A stretch of 39,373 bases of DNA. Origin: a virus. The DNA lies in the IMG/VR virus record IMGVR_UViG_3300022539_000517, positions 1 to 39,373 of that record; one strand, written 5' to 3'. Positions 7,010 to 15,019 of the stretch are shown here, piece after piece (the first letter of the stretch is position 1; every line of letters starts with the position of its first letter). Made by a program: the position numbers and the translations under genes. The notes beneath the pieces are model-generated. The model had not been told where the DNA came from. It saw nothing but the letters and a program-made list of their open reading frames with translations, and did not search any database.

Positions 7010-8956
7010 ATGGCCGAAGATACAGTTGATACAATAACTACAGCATTACAGGAAAAATATCCTGATGTTGGAATAAGAAAAATAGAAGTTAATGAAGATG
7101 GTACTTCTTCTTTTTATTTAAACCCAACTAAAAAATCTTTGGCATTTCTTGAGAAACCTGGTGAAGCAGTTAGACCACATGTTTTTCGTGAAAAGGCAGC
7201 TACCATTACAAGGGATGCTCTGGATAGAACTTATACGGATTTAGCAAAAAGAAGCCCATACGAGGAAACCGCCGAAAATTTATTCAAACGTGCTGATAAT
7301 TATTATTATACAGACCCGTTAGTTGGCACTGTCGTAAATCTTTTAGCCAATTTGGCCGCCAAAGGGTTTGAAAATGATATTGATGACGCCAACATCAAAG
7401 AATTTTATGACACATGGTGCTTCGATGTTAATATGGAAGAAATAATTGAATGGGTTTATTTAGAATTCTTTAAAACTGGACATGTTACTACATATAAGGT
7501 TTTAGCGAAGTACGAGCCAAGAGTATCATACTTGTCTCCAATACCTGGTAAAAAGATGAAGAAGTCTACTAAGAAATCTAAAGTTACGGGTGAGAAACTT
7601 CAGCAAGAGGCAGAAGAAGCAGTTGAAAAAATACTTGTAGAATTTAGAAAAGAAGCTAAAGAGAAATACGGTAAAACTGATGAGCAGATAGAAAAATTAG
7701 AACAAGCAGCAAAGAAGAATATATGGTCAAAAGGACATTTACCTGTTTCTTATACAGTTTTAAATCCACAATTGGTTGAAGTTACTGGTAATTTATTATT
7801 TGATAAAACATCAATAGCATTAAGACCGCCACCAGAATTAACAACTATGTTGGCGAAACCACCTGCAGAATTGACAGAAGAAGAAAAGGCATTAATAAAA
7901 GCATTGCCAAGTGATTTGAAAGAAGCCGCAGAAAAAGGCGGGGAATATAAACTAGACTCACGTCTTGTTGGTACAATAACTTACAGAAAACAACCATATG
8001 AAAGGTACGCGAAACCTAGAGCAACACGTGTCTTTGATAGTATTGAATATAAGAAAGCACTGAGAGATGCTGATCTAAGTACTTTAGATGGAATATCTAA
8101 TTATATCCTCAAAATAACTATAGGAACTGATGAATATCCTGTAACTACTCAGGAAGAATTAGAAGCTGTTGCTGCTTTATTTAACACCCCAAGCAAATCA
8201 TTTGATGTGGTTTGGAATCATACATTACAGGTCGAAAAAATAGTGTCACCAGAAATTGAAGCTATATTAGGTCAAGACAAATATATACAAGTTAATGAAG
8301 ATATAACGGGTGGTCTTGCTGTGTCGAGAGCTTTGATAGACGGTGTGTCTGATTTAAATATAGCTGAAGCTGGGCTGGTAGTGAAGGGCCTGATGGAAGA
8401 AATAAATTATGCACGTAGACAAGTTACAAGATGGCTATATAAAGAATTTCAACAAATAGCTGAAGCTGTAGGGTTTGATAGATTTCCAAAAATCAGATGG
8501 GATGAGGGGATATTACAAGATGTAATCCTGTACATGAATACACTTTCGCAACTCGTTGATCGTCGTATGTTAAGTTATAGAACGTCACTGGAAGCTTTAG
8601 GATTTGATTATCCTAACGAGTTGAAAAACATGGAAGAGGAATTTCCACTTGTTGAAGAAGGGTTGTTTGGTATCATAGGTTCTCCTTGGCAGCAAGCAAA
8701 GACGGGCCCATTTGGCGGCGGTGGTGGTGGTATACAACCGACACAAAGGGCACCAACCGGCACTCCTTCTGGTGGCAGACCGAAGGGCAAACCGGCGGGA
8801 AAAAAAACTCCTAATGTCACGCCAACTGTAAAAACACCAAAACCTAAAAAAGCTGTGTCTAATATAACAATAGCTGAATTTGTTAAAGACTTGGATGATG
8901 AAGCATTTATCAATTTTCAACATGAGTTAAATAAAATAAGATTAGATAAAGAATAA
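7010..8956 (+). CDS. Portal protein
   Basis: 648 residues. Portals form the dodecameric ring through which TerL packs DNA and to which the tail joins. The assignment rests on length, position two genes after terL and directly before the prohead protease, and the N-terminal region YYTDPLVGTVVNLLANLA followed by EEIIEWVYLEFFKTGHV, typical of portal clip/wing domains. Residues about 566-610 are a flexible Gly/Pro/Lys-rich stretch (GPFGGGGGG) ahead of a short conserved C-terminal helix, unusual but not unique. AAGGAG lies 7 bases before the ATG. Confidence 0.85.
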   Translation: MAEDTVDTITTALQEKYPDVGIRKIEVNEDGTSSFYLNPTKKSLAFLEKPGEAVRPHVFREKAATITRDALDRTYTDLAKRSPYEETAENLFKRADNYYYTDPLVGTVVNLLANLAAKGFENDIDDANIKEFYDTWCFDVNMEEIIEWVYLEFFKTGHVTTYKVLAKYEPRVSYLSPIPGKKMKKSTKKSKVTGEKLQQEAEEAVEKILVEFRKEAKEKYGKTDEQIEKLEQAAKKNIWSKGHLPVSYTVLNPQLVEVTGNLLFDKTSIALRPPPELTTMLAKPPAELTEEEKALIKALPSDLKEAAEKGGEYKLDSRLVGTITYRKQPYERYAKPRATRVFDSIEYKKALRDADLSTLDGISNYILKITIGTDEYPVTTQEELEAVAALFNTPSKSFDVVWNHTLQVEKIVSPEIEAILGQDKYIQVNEDITGGLAVSRALIDGVSDLNIAEAGLVVKGLMEEINYARRQVTRWLYKEFQQIAEAVGFDRFPKIRWDEGILQDVILYMNTLSQLVDRRMLSYRTSLEALGFDYPNELKNMEEEFPLVEEGLFGIIGSPWQQAKTGPFGGGGGGIQPTQRAPTGTPSGGRPKGKPAGKKTPNVTPTVKTPKPKKAVSNITIAEFVKDLDDEAFINFQHELNKIRLDKE

Positions 8957-9012
8957 ACTAACCACTATAACATTACATGGTACTTTATATATTCAAAAGA
9001 GGAGGATTTAAC

Positions 9013-10104
9013 GTGGAACAGAATGAGCTGATCTATTTAAAAGCAAATATTGAATTACATGATGAAACAGATGAACTGAAGGAAGATGCTTCTATTATAG
9101 AACTACCGAAAGATGGAGATAAACAAATAGATCTGCAATATTTTTCTGCAATATTTGTTTCTTCTGGAGCAAATTTAAATCATGCTTACTTTCTTCCATC
9201 AGAATTGGTAAAAGCAGAAGGTACTATTATTAATAAAGCTATGGATTTAGAGCACAAGGAAGAGGAGATAGTAGGGCATATATATAAACGTGTTTTTATG
9301 GAGGAAGACGGTAGTGAAATATCTCTCGAAGAATTATCTTCTATAGAAACAGCTAGTTTAGACAAAAAAGAAATTCATATTGCCATCGCTGGTATTGTAT
9401 ATAAAAATCGTTTTCCTGAGTTAGCAAAAGAGGTGGCCGATGGTAAATGGTGTGTTAGTATGGAGACTTATTTTAGGGATTATGATATTAAAATTGGTAA
9501 TTTAATAATGACCCGTAAAGAAGCTGAAGCATTAGGATTAACTTCTAGTGAGGGTATACTTGGAAAAATAGCTCAGGTTATCAAAACGGGAAAAGAAGTG
9601 GCGTCAGGTGAAATAGATAGAGTCTTACGCGGTCTTACTTTCTCCGGCTGCGGGTTTGTTAAGAAACCAGCTAATCCAGTGTCTGTTGTTTTAGAAACAG
9701 CAGCCGACAAGAAGGTTAATATGAAAAAAGATGATAATAACACAATAATTTTGGATTATGATAAAGTAACTGATGAACCAGAAATTGATATTAATGTAGC
9801 TTCTAAAACTGATGAGGAAAAAAGTGAATTGCAATATACCGATACAGTTGGAATTTGTGTCAGTTATAAGAAAGAAGTTTATGACAGTACATTTAAAGAC
9901 GGCGCAAGTGAAATATTACACACTGATTGGTGTGCCCTGTATGAAAAAGGATGTACTTCGTTTTCAAGGGATACTACCGATCCTGAGTGTTTGAAAAATC
10001 AGATAGAAGAAGCTGTTGTTTGTTATACAACCGATTTAATGCATAAGAAAGAAAGTAGTGATAAGAAAAAGGAATTACTAAGTAATTTGAAGAAATTGCT
10101 TTAA
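9013..10104 (+). CDS. Prohead (capsid maturation) protease
   Basis: 363 residues from GTG 9013, chosen because GAGGAGG lies 7-8 bases upstream; the in-frame ATG at 8977 has no ribosome site. The N-terminal ~225 residues carry the herpesvirus-type prohead protease pattern: NKAMDLEHKEEEIVGHIY (candidate catalytic H81), then GKWCVSMETYF (candidate Ser149), then LTFSGCGFVKKPANP. It would cleave scaffold and capsid N-termini during head maturation. Residues about 270-345 are an added cysteine-rich region (GICVSYKK, HTDWCALYEKGC, DPECLKN) not expected in a minimal protease. The scaffold and capsid genes follow. Confidence 0.8.
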   Translation: MEQNELIYLKANIELHDETDELKEDASIIELPKDGDKQIDLQYFSAIFVSSGANLNHAYFLPSELVKAEGTIINKAMDLEHKEEEIVGHIYKRVFMEEDGSEISLEELSSIETASLDKKEIHIAIAGIVYKNRFPELAKEVADGKWCVSMETYFRDYDIKIGNLIMTRKEAEALGLTSSEGILGKIAQVIKTGKEVASGEIDRVLRGLTFSGCGFVKKPANPVSVVLETAADKKVNMKKDDNNTIILDYDKVTDEPEIDINVASKTDEEKSELQYTDTVGICVSYKKEVYDSTFKDGASEILHTDWCALYEKGCTSFSRDTTDPECLKNQIEEAVVCYTTDLMHKKESSDKKKELLSNLKKLL

Positions 10105-10155
10105 AAGCTGATAGATACGAGTCAGTTTAAACAACAATCGTAAAGGAGGATTTAT

Positions 10156-10590
10156 ATGACACAACTAGGACAACCATTAACAGGTTTAAGAAAAAGTACG
10201 CCTAAATTAACAAGAATTAACGGCGATGACAGTTTAAAAGTTATCTGGAGAAACATGGGAAATAACCATGCTTATCCGTTTTTTTGGGGCGATACATTCA
10301 CTGTAGCGTCTGGTGTTACTGTTATTACTCTTTGTAGTGGTGTTAAATTTCATGGTTATGATCTGGCTACATATGCTAACGTTACAGCTACTCCAAACTG
10401 GAATGCTGGTTCTTGGTATGTAACTAAAGATACCACACTTAATAAAATAACGCTAACTTGTGGAACTGGCGGCGCAGATGCTGGTACATCCGAATTCGAT
10501 GTTAAATTTGCTCTTGGCGAAGATCCGGTACTAGATGGTATTTATTGTAGTACTTGGAGTGCTGCTAACATAAAAGCCGATCTACCTTAA
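10156..10590 (+). CDS. Small structural protein, possible head decoration
   Basis: 144 residues, all-beta in character with many Thr, Gly and Val (TVASGVTVITLC, NKITLTCGTGGAD) and no membrane segment or signal. AAAGGAGG lies 6-7 bases before the ATG. Placement between protease and scaffold suggests a minor head protein or decoration protein, but I do not recognise the family. A hairpin that includes its own stop codon ends the transcription unit. Confidence 0.6.
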   Translation: MTQLGQPLTGLRKSTPKLTRINGDDSLKVIWRNMGNNHAYPFFWGDTFTVASGVTVITLCSGVKFHGYDLATYANVTATPNWNAGSWYVTKDTTLNKITLTCGTGGADAGTSEFDVKFALGEDPVLDGIYCSTWSAANIKADLP

Positions 10591-10610
10591 TTAAGCTTTA
10601 ATTAAGTTTT
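10586..10610 (+). terminator. AT-rich hairpin with short U tail
   Basis: A perfect 9-bp inverted repeat, CTTAATTAA / TTAATTAAG, with a GCT loop (10586-10606), is followed by TTTT. The TAA stop of the preceding gene lies in the left arm. It is low in GC for an intrinsic terminator, so it may be only a partial stop. A promoter follows 10 bases later, which supports a transcript boundary here. Confidence 0.5.
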
Positions 10611-10620
10611 ATATCTGATT

Positions 10621-10649
10621 TTTACAAATACTAATGTAATAATTATAAA
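10621..10649 (+). promoter_or_regulatory. Sigma-70-type promoter candidate for scaffold/capsid genes
   Basis: TTTACA (10621-10626), a 17-base spacer, then TATAAA (10644-10649): 5/6 matches at each box with ideal spacing. It lies in the 180-base gap between the small structural gene and the scaffold gene, just after a hairpin terminator. It would start an approximately 120-base leader before the scaffold ATG, giving the capsid genes their own promoter. Confidence 0.5.
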
Positions 10650-10690
10650 TGTGTATTTTTGATTTAGGAAAAGGATATTAAAATACAAAA

Positions 10691-10706
10691 TCCCTAAATA
10701 TAGGGA
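10691..10706 (+). promoter_or_regulatory. Leader stem-loop upstream of scaffold gene
   Basis: TCCCTA / TAGGGA is a 6-bp stem with an AATA tetraloop, inside the predicted 5' leader of the scaffold mRNA, about 66 bases before the start codon. There is no U tract, so it is not a terminator. It could stabilise the 5' end or be a protein-binding operator. Confidence 0.35.
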
Positions 10707-10771
10707 ATCAGGTTGGTGCTGCCTAAATATTACATTTGTATATGGTGTAAAAATATATAGGAGGTACATTG

Positions 10772-11485
10772 ATGGAAGACAAACTGAAGAAAGATGTTGA
10801 GGCCGTAGTGGCCAAAATATTTTCTGAAAAGGAAGAAACTGAGATTCGTAAACAAACTGAAGAAGCTCTTAGTACAGCTGCCGTCACTATTGAGGATTTA
10901 ACTGTATCTTTGGAAGCTAAGAATTCTGAAGTTTTAGAATTAACAGAGCAACTTTCTGAAGCCAAGGAAAAAGCTACTAGTCTTGAAACTGATCTTGAGG
11001 CGGTCAAAAAAGAGATTACAGAAGCTAAGAAACGTTCTGAGGAATTAGAAGGTACCTTGGAAGAAATTGAAAAAGACAGAGCAACCGAACTTAGAATCAC
11101 CGAGCTAGAGGAAGCCGGCGTCATTTCTGATAAAGAAGCTCAAATGTCTAAGGTCAGGGAAATGTCTGACGAAGATTTTGCATCTTATAAAGACGAACTA
11201 GTAGCTGTTAGAGCTGCTATAATCACCGAGCTGTCTAAATCTGGAGACGGAGAAGAGATCGAGGAAACAGAAGAAGCTGAAACTGAAGAGACAGAAGAGA
11301 CAGAAGAAGCCGAAACTGAAGAGACAGAAGAAGATGTAGAGGATGAAGAAACACCGCCAGCTGAAATAGATCCAGCTCTAGCTGCAGCCGCAGCTTTGAA
11401 TTTGGAACTTGCTGCTGCTGATGATATAAGAACTAAATATCAAGATCTCGGCAAAGCAATGGCGGCAAAATTAGTAAAAGAATAG
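10772..11485 (+). CDS. Capsid scaffolding protein
   Basis: 237 residues, strongly acidic and almost wholly helical, with a long Glu/Lys/Leu coiled coil over the first half. A low-complexity Glu-Thr-Ala stretch follows (about residues 165-200, repeats of ETEETEEAETEE). A short C-terminal domain ends TKYQDLGKAMAAKLVKE, the kind of tail that docks scaffold on capsid protein. Order protease, scaffold, decoration, capsid is standard. Start is ATG 10772, with AGGAGGT 6 bases upstream; the adjacent in-frame TTG at 10769 is too close to that site. A decayed copy of its 3' end lies at 12162-12307. Confidence 0.75.
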   Translation: MEDKLKKDVEAVVAKIFSEKEETEIRKQTEEALSTAAVTIEDLTVSLEAKNSEVLELTEQLSEAKEKATSLETDLEAVKKEITEAKKRSEELEGTLEEIEKDRATELRITELEEAGVISDKEAQMSKVREMSDEDFASYKDELVAVRAAIITELSKSGDGEEIEETEEAETEETEETEEAETEETEEDVEDEETPPAEIDPALAAAAALNLELAAADDIRTKYQDLGKAMAAKLVKE

Positions 11486-11509
11486 AAAGATTAAGGAGGA
11501 AAAAGGAAT

Positions 11510-12160
11510 ATGTTTATACCTAGACATCCTGTTGTACAAAATCAATTTTGTAGTTATGAAGCACAGACTAGTGTCACCACTGGTATTGGTGGAGTGCTTT
11601 GTTATGCCGGAGCAGTTTTATATTTAGATTCTTCTGCTACTAATCAAGAAGCTATAGTTAAAAAGTTTGTACATGCTTCTGGAGCCAAGACACCTTTTGG
11701 CTTCTCTATGCAGAAAGTTAAAACTGGCTATCATCAGGTTCATCCTGCTGGTTTTACGATGCCTGGTGATCTTGGTTCTAGTGACGTTATTGCGCAGCCT
11801 TCGTACAGTGCCGGCGCTATTAATGGTACTAAAGAGGCACCTCTTGGTGTTGCTCATTTAGGTATTTGGGACACAGTGCATTATATTGCTCTTGGAACTG
11901 GTGGTACAAACGCAGCTTATGCTAATTATGTACCTAGCGCAGGCTTACTCCCTGGCCAGAATTTGAGGCCAGCCGCTGATGAAGGTAAAGTTACTAATGA
12001 CGAGGCTAATGCGTCTGATGCCACAGATTATAATGGTGAGTATGCCACTGGTAATACCACTACTGTAGCCAGAGTTGTTAAGGGCGCTAGCGTTGCTAAG
12101 ATTACTACTAATGCACAGAATACTACATTATATCCAATTAGAATTAAACTTTTGATATAG
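11510..12160 (+). CDS. Capsid decoration-like protein, copy 1
   Basis: 216 residues, Gly/Ala/Thr-rich and probably all-beta, starting MFIPRHPVVQNQFCSY. It is paralogous to the 219-residue product at 12332. The two share the N-terminus, a central block identical over more than 60 residues, and the ending TTLYPIRIKLLI; the segments between differ. Lying between scaffold and major capsid protein, it is most likely an abundant head-surface (cementing) protein. AAGGAGG is followed by AAAAAGGAAT before the ATG, a leader also found at 12332 and, nearly identical, at 19522. Confidence 0.65.
   Translation: MFIPRHPVVQNQFCSYEAQTSVTTGIGGVLCYAGAVLYLDSSATNQEAIVKKFVHASGAKTPFGFSMQKVKTGYHQVHPAGFTMPGDLGSSDVIAQPSYSAGAINGTKEAPLGVAHLGIWDTVHYIALGTGGTNAAYANYVPSAGLLPGQNLRPAADEGKVTNDEANASDATDYNGEYATGNTTTVARVVKGASVAKITTNAQNTTLYPIRIKLLI
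11694..11885 (+). repeat. 192-bp near-identical block, copy 1
   Basis: Central part of the first decoration-like gene. It matches 12531-12722 at an 837-base offset with one difference (G11878 versus A12715). Both flanks diverge abruptly in sequence and length, which suggests recent duplication or gene conversion limited to this block. Confidence 0.95.
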
Positions 12161-12161
12161 A

Positions 12162-12307
12162 TTTAGAGTTGTTGAAGTCGCCGAACTGTCTAGGTTTGAG
12201 GGTAGGGAAAAGACAGAAGGAATTGAAATTGAAGCGACAGAAGAAGCGGAAAAGGAAGACGTAGAGGGAAAAGAAATATCTTAATGAATAAATTAAGGAA
12301 AGAATAG
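12162..12307 (+). pseudogene. Decayed 3' fragment of the scaffold gene
   Basis: The 171-base gap between the two decoration genes is a relic of the scaffold 3' end. Read from 12162 it gives VAELSRFEGREKTEG, then EIEATEEAEKEDVEGKE. This aligns with the scaffold's ITELSKSGDGEEIEE and TEEAETEETEEDVEDEE. After a frame change, AAATTAAGGAAAGAATAG (12290-12307) matches the scaffold's last codons (KLVKE-stop becomes KLRKE-stop), and the same spacing leads into the ribosome site. The fragment has no start of its own, and the conserved C-terminal domain between the two parts is deleted. It marks the junction of a tandem duplication. Confidence 0.8.
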
Positions 12308-12331
12308 AACGATTAAGGAGGAAAAAGGAAT

Positions 12332-12991
12332 ATGTTTATACCTAGACATCCTGTTGTAGAAAATCAATTTTGTAGTTATGCTTCTCAGACTGATGTCTCT
12401 ACTGGTATTGGTGGAGTGCTCTGTTATGCCGGAGCAGTTTTATATTTGGATAAAGCCGCTACCAATGAGGAAGCAATTGTAAAAACTTACACCACATTTG
12501 CAAATGAGCCGTCCGGATCGGATTTGAATGCTTTTGGCTTCTCTATGCAGAAAGTTAAAACTGGCTATCATCAGGTTCATCCTGCTGGTTTTACGATGCC
12601 TGGTGATCTTGGTTCTAGTGACGTTATTGCGCAGCCTTCGTACAGTGCCGGCGCTATTAATGGTACTAAAGAGGCACCTCTTGGTGTTGCTCATTTAGGT
12701 ATTTGGGACACAGTACATTATACCAGTGATTTTACTGGTGATTATACGGCTGCTACAGCCGTCTGTGCAGCAATTAGTCCCGGAGATGGTTTTGCTGTTG
12801 CTTGTGATATGGGTTCGAGAATTACTAATAGTACAACCAGTGCTAATAATGCTGACGTTGACGGGGAAAAATTTCCTAATGTTACACCTACAGCTGTAGC
12901 ACGTTGTGTTAAAGGTGCTAGTATTGCTAAGGTTAGTGCTAATGTTAATAATACTACCCTTTATCCAATTAGAATTAAACTTTTGATATAA
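12332..12991 (+). CDS. Capsid decoration-like protein, copy 2
   Basis: 219-residue paralogue of the product at 11510. The first 24 bases of leader and the first ~15 codons are almost identical, the central block is identical at protein level, and the C-terminus TTLYPIRIKLLI is shared. It differs around residues 45-65 (THYTTFANEPSGSD-type loop region) and in residues about 130-195 (the DFTGDYTAATAVCAAIS part), as surface loops would. Two diverged copies may decorate different capsid sites or present different surfaces. The major capsid gene follows after a palindromic hairpin. Confidence 0.65.
   Translation: MFIPRHPVVENQFCSYASQTDVSTGIGGVLCYAGAVLYLDKAATNEEAIVKTYTTFANEPSGSDLNAFGFSMQKVKTGYHQVHPAGFTMPGDLGSSDVIAQPSYSAGAINGTKEAPLGVAHLGIWDTVHYTSDFTGDYTAATAVCAAISPGDGFAVACDMGSRITNSTTSANNADVDGEKFPNVTPTAVARCVKGASIAKVSANVNNTTLYPIRIKLLI
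12531..12722 (+). repeat. 192-bp near-identical block, copy 2
   Basis: Second copy of the block at 11694-11885, with a single synonymous G-to-A difference at 12715 (GTG versus GTA). It lies inside the second decoration-like gene. Confidence 0.95.
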
Positions 12992-13014
12992 ATTAAAAAA
13001 ATATTTACGGATTA

Positions 13015-13032
13015 AAGCACTAATTAGTGCTT
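13015..13032 (+). promoter_or_regulatory. Palindromic hairpin upstream of major capsid gene
   Basis: AAGCACTAATTAGTGCTT is a perfect 18-base palindrome, able to form a 7-bp stem with an AATT loop in RNA. It lies 30 bases before the capsid ATG and its GAGGAGG ribosome site. No U tract follows. It may stabilise the capsid mRNA 5' end, or be a protein-binding operator in DNA. Confidence 0.45.
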
Positions 13033-13062
13033 CCGAATCTAATATGAGGAGGAGTTGTTATT

Positions 13063-14133
13063 ATGGAAAGACAAGAAATGATGGATCTTTTTAAGGCCAC
13101 AGCAGAAATTCAGACACCTGAAGGTCTCGCTGCTTATAAAGAATTCGCAGCTGCTTTAACAACTCCAATTCTGCAGAAAATTGAACTGGAATCGATTATG
13201 CGTAAGTTGTTTGCCGTTGAAAGACTGGCACCTGGCGCACAGGCTGTTTATCCTATAGCCGAAGATTTCGAGATTCCAGTTTGGGTATTGCCTGGTCTTG
13301 GTTACGTAGCACAAAACTTCATCGAAGGTATTGGCGAAGAAGTGTTCGTACCAACTTTTACAATCGATACATCTGCGGATTGGAAGATTACTTATGCGAG
13401 AGACTCTCGTATTGATATACCGCAAAGAGCGGCAGCTAGAGCAGCTAAAGATCTAGCTAATTATGAGGAAGAGTGTGGTTGGAGAGTAATTATGCCAGCT
13501 GCAACCTCAGCATTCTCAGGTAAAGGTCTTTTAGGATCAAGAAGTGCTCCTATTTATGAGATCAACCCTGTTTCAACTGGTGCTGGTTATCTTTCTAAAG
13601 AACTTATTAACAAAATGATAGTTGGGTTTAAAAGAACTGGCAGAACATTAACAGATCTGTATGTAGCTCCTGAAGATGCAGCTGATATTCGTGAATGGAC
13701 TGACACGGATATCGATCCTGTAACCAGACGTGAAATTTTTCAAGCAGCTGGTATGGGAAGTATTTGGAATGTAAATCTCAACGAGGTACAACATCTAGGT
13801 GCTACTGGTATGTACAATATTAATGATAGCACATCATCTTATGGTAAATTTTTAGCTGATGGTAGTGATGATTATAATAACTATCACTTAGACAATGCTA
13901 ATGTGTGTAATGCTAATGGTACTGTATCTGCTTTAGGCGAAACTCAGATTTTAGGTTTTGATCTGAATGTTAATGATTCTCTTGTTATGCCTATTCGTAA
14001 AGAGTTTGAAGCTCACGATGATCCGACATTACTTAGAGTACAAAAACAAGGATTTTTCGGTTGGGCAGAGCTTGGTTTTGCTTGTTTAGATAGTAGAATG
14101 CTCGGAATGGGTATTATCGATAGAAGTCTATAA
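13063..14133 (+). CDS. Major capsid protein (HK97 fold)
   Basis: 356 residues. The order protease-scaffold-capsid, the size, and the sequence pattern fit an HK97-fold capsid protein: a helical N-terminal arm (MERQEMMDLFKATAEI), an E-loop-like segment rich in Pro and aromatic residues (VYPIAEDFEIPVWVLPG), a long spine helix (RAAARAAKDLANYEEE) and a final P/A-domain strand pattern (GWAELGFACLD). It forms the icosahedral shell after protease processing. GAGGAGG lies about 10 bases before the ATG. The strongest stem-loop of the window follows its stop codon, consistent with high expression. Confidence 0.85.
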   Translation: MERQEMMDLFKATAEIQTPEGLAAYKEFAAALTTPILQKIELESIMRKLFAVERLAPGAQAVYPIAEDFEIPVWVLPGLGYVAQNFIEGIGEEVFVPTFTIDTSADWKITYARDSRIDIPQRAAARAAKDLANYEEECGWRVIMPAATSAFSGKGLLGSRSAPIYEINPVSTGAGYLSKELINKMIVGFKRTGRTLTDLYVAPEDAADIREWTDTDIDPVTRREIFQAAGMGSIWNVNLNEVQHLGATGMYNINDSTSSYGKFLADGSDDYNNYHLDNANVCNANGTVSALGETQILGFDLNVNDSLVMPIRKEFEAHDDPTLLRVQKQGFFGWAELGFACLDSRMLGMGIIDRSL

Positions 14134-14143
14134 TATATAAATT

Positions 14144-14176
14144 ATCTCACGTTGCTAATGTTTAGCAGCGTGAGAT
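14144..14176 (+). terminator. Strong stem-loop after major capsid gene
   Basis: A 15-bp stem, ATCTCACGTTGCTAA against TTAGCAGCGTGAGAT with one G-U pair, closed by a TGT loop, starts 11 bases after the capsid stop. There is no run of T after it, so it is better seen as an mRNA 3'-end stabiliser, processing site or factor-dependent stop than as a classical intrinsic terminator. Confidence 0.6.
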
Positions 14177-14192
14177 AGATTTAAGGTGCGAC

Positions 14193-14522
14193 ATGTTAAA
14201 TGTTTTAGGAATTGCTATATTTTTAATCATACTTACTGAAGCAATAACACAAATAATAACCAAATCTGAATTATTTAAACCAATTAGAAAATTCTTTTTC
14301 GACAGAAGAAAAAATAAATTTTTTAATTGGATGCATAGTTTGTTAGATTGTGGATATTGTACGTCTGTATGGGTAGGTTGGTTTATAGCAGCTTCATTTT
14401 TATTTTTAAAAAGCATGATATTAAATGTATTTTTTATTGGTATAGTTCTACATAGACTATCTAATATATTACATTTTATAATAGATAGAATCAATAAGGG
14501 CAATGATTTAAATTTAGAATAG
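14193..14522 (+). CDS. DUF1360-like membrane protein
   Basis: 109 residues with an N-terminal hydrophobic segment (about 3-22, LGIAIFLIILTEAITQII), a basic linker, and the motif CGYCTSVWVGW (residues 53-63) running into a second hydrophobic stretch. A third hydrophobic stretch is at about 72-88. The CxxC-SVWVG motif preceded by ELFKPIR is characteristic of the DUF1360 family, found in phages and Bacillus spore-related loci; its function is unknown. The ribosome site is AAGGTG. The gene lies between the capsid stem-loop and a conserved head-proximal gene. Confidence 0.65.
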   Translation: MLNVLGIAIFLIILTEAITQIITKSELFKPIRKFFFDRRKNKFFNWMHSLLDCGYCTSVWVGWFIAASFLFLKSMILNVFFIGIVLHRLSNILHFIIDRINKGNDLNLE

Positions 14523-14563
14523 GAAAAGGTAGCAAAAAAAACAAAGAAAAGGAGAACGCTATT

Positions 14564-15019
14564 ATGGAAGGATATGTTATAAATAAATCAGCTATGTGGA
14601 TGCACGCTATGAAAAGAGCAGTAGCTCCCGGCGGCAAAATCCCGATTAATGAATTATATGTTCAGTATGGAGAGAAACATGATTTGGCCAGAGGAGAGGA
14701 ATTTATTAGTTGGCTGAGGAATGTTAAATTAAAAAATAATGATATGTGGGGAATTATATCGGAAGATGAAGCAATAGCTGAAGAAAAAATCGAAATCGTA
14801 GAAAAAGTAATAGATATAACAACATTAAAACCAAAAGATATGGATATAAGTGATGTTGTATCTTTGTCAGTTAGACAGGCAAGAGAAATAATTCCGAAAG
14901 TTACAGATGTTAAACTATTAAAATATGCCTTGTCTGAAGCGAAACCTCGCGCTGGTAAAGATAGTCTATGCCGTATTTTAATGAAAAGAATTAAAGAGCT
15001 AGACATTCAAAGACGATAA
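14564..15019 (+). CDS. Conserved head-region protein with C-terminal helical module, 151 aa
   Basis: Unrecognised soluble protein. The first half contains HAMKRAVAPGGKIPINELY, suggesting a small alpha/beta domain. The last ~55 residues form a helical module (VRQAREIIPKVTDVKLLKYALSEA, then KPRAGKDSLCRILMKRIKEL). That final module is repeated, detached and slightly diverged, at 17843-17923 downstream of the receptor-binding gene. AAAGGAG precedes the ATG. Its place after the capsid gene suggests a head or connector accessory protein. Confidence 0.6.
   Translation: MEGYVINKSAMWMHAMKRAVAPGGKIPINELYVQYGEKHDLARGEEFISWLRNVKLKNNDMWGIISEDEAIAEEKIEIVEKVIDITTLKPKDMDISDVVSLSVRQAREIIPKVTDVKLLKYALSEAKPRAGKDSLCRILMKRIKELDIQRR
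14939..15019 (+). repeat. 81-bp direct repeat, copy 1
   Basis: The last 27 codons, including the stop, of the 14564 gene. It matches 17843-17923 with 71 of 81 identical positions, no indels and a constant offset of 2904. The leader just after each copy (TATTATAAAAA..., GAGGT, ATGTC) is also similar, so the repeat brackets the gene block 15071-17796. Confidence 0.9.

Noticed and set aside
8597-8923. Minus-strand frames opposite the portal C-terminus
   Set aside because: Shadows of the Gly/Pro/Lys-rich portal tail; they have no ribosome site and no recognisable product.
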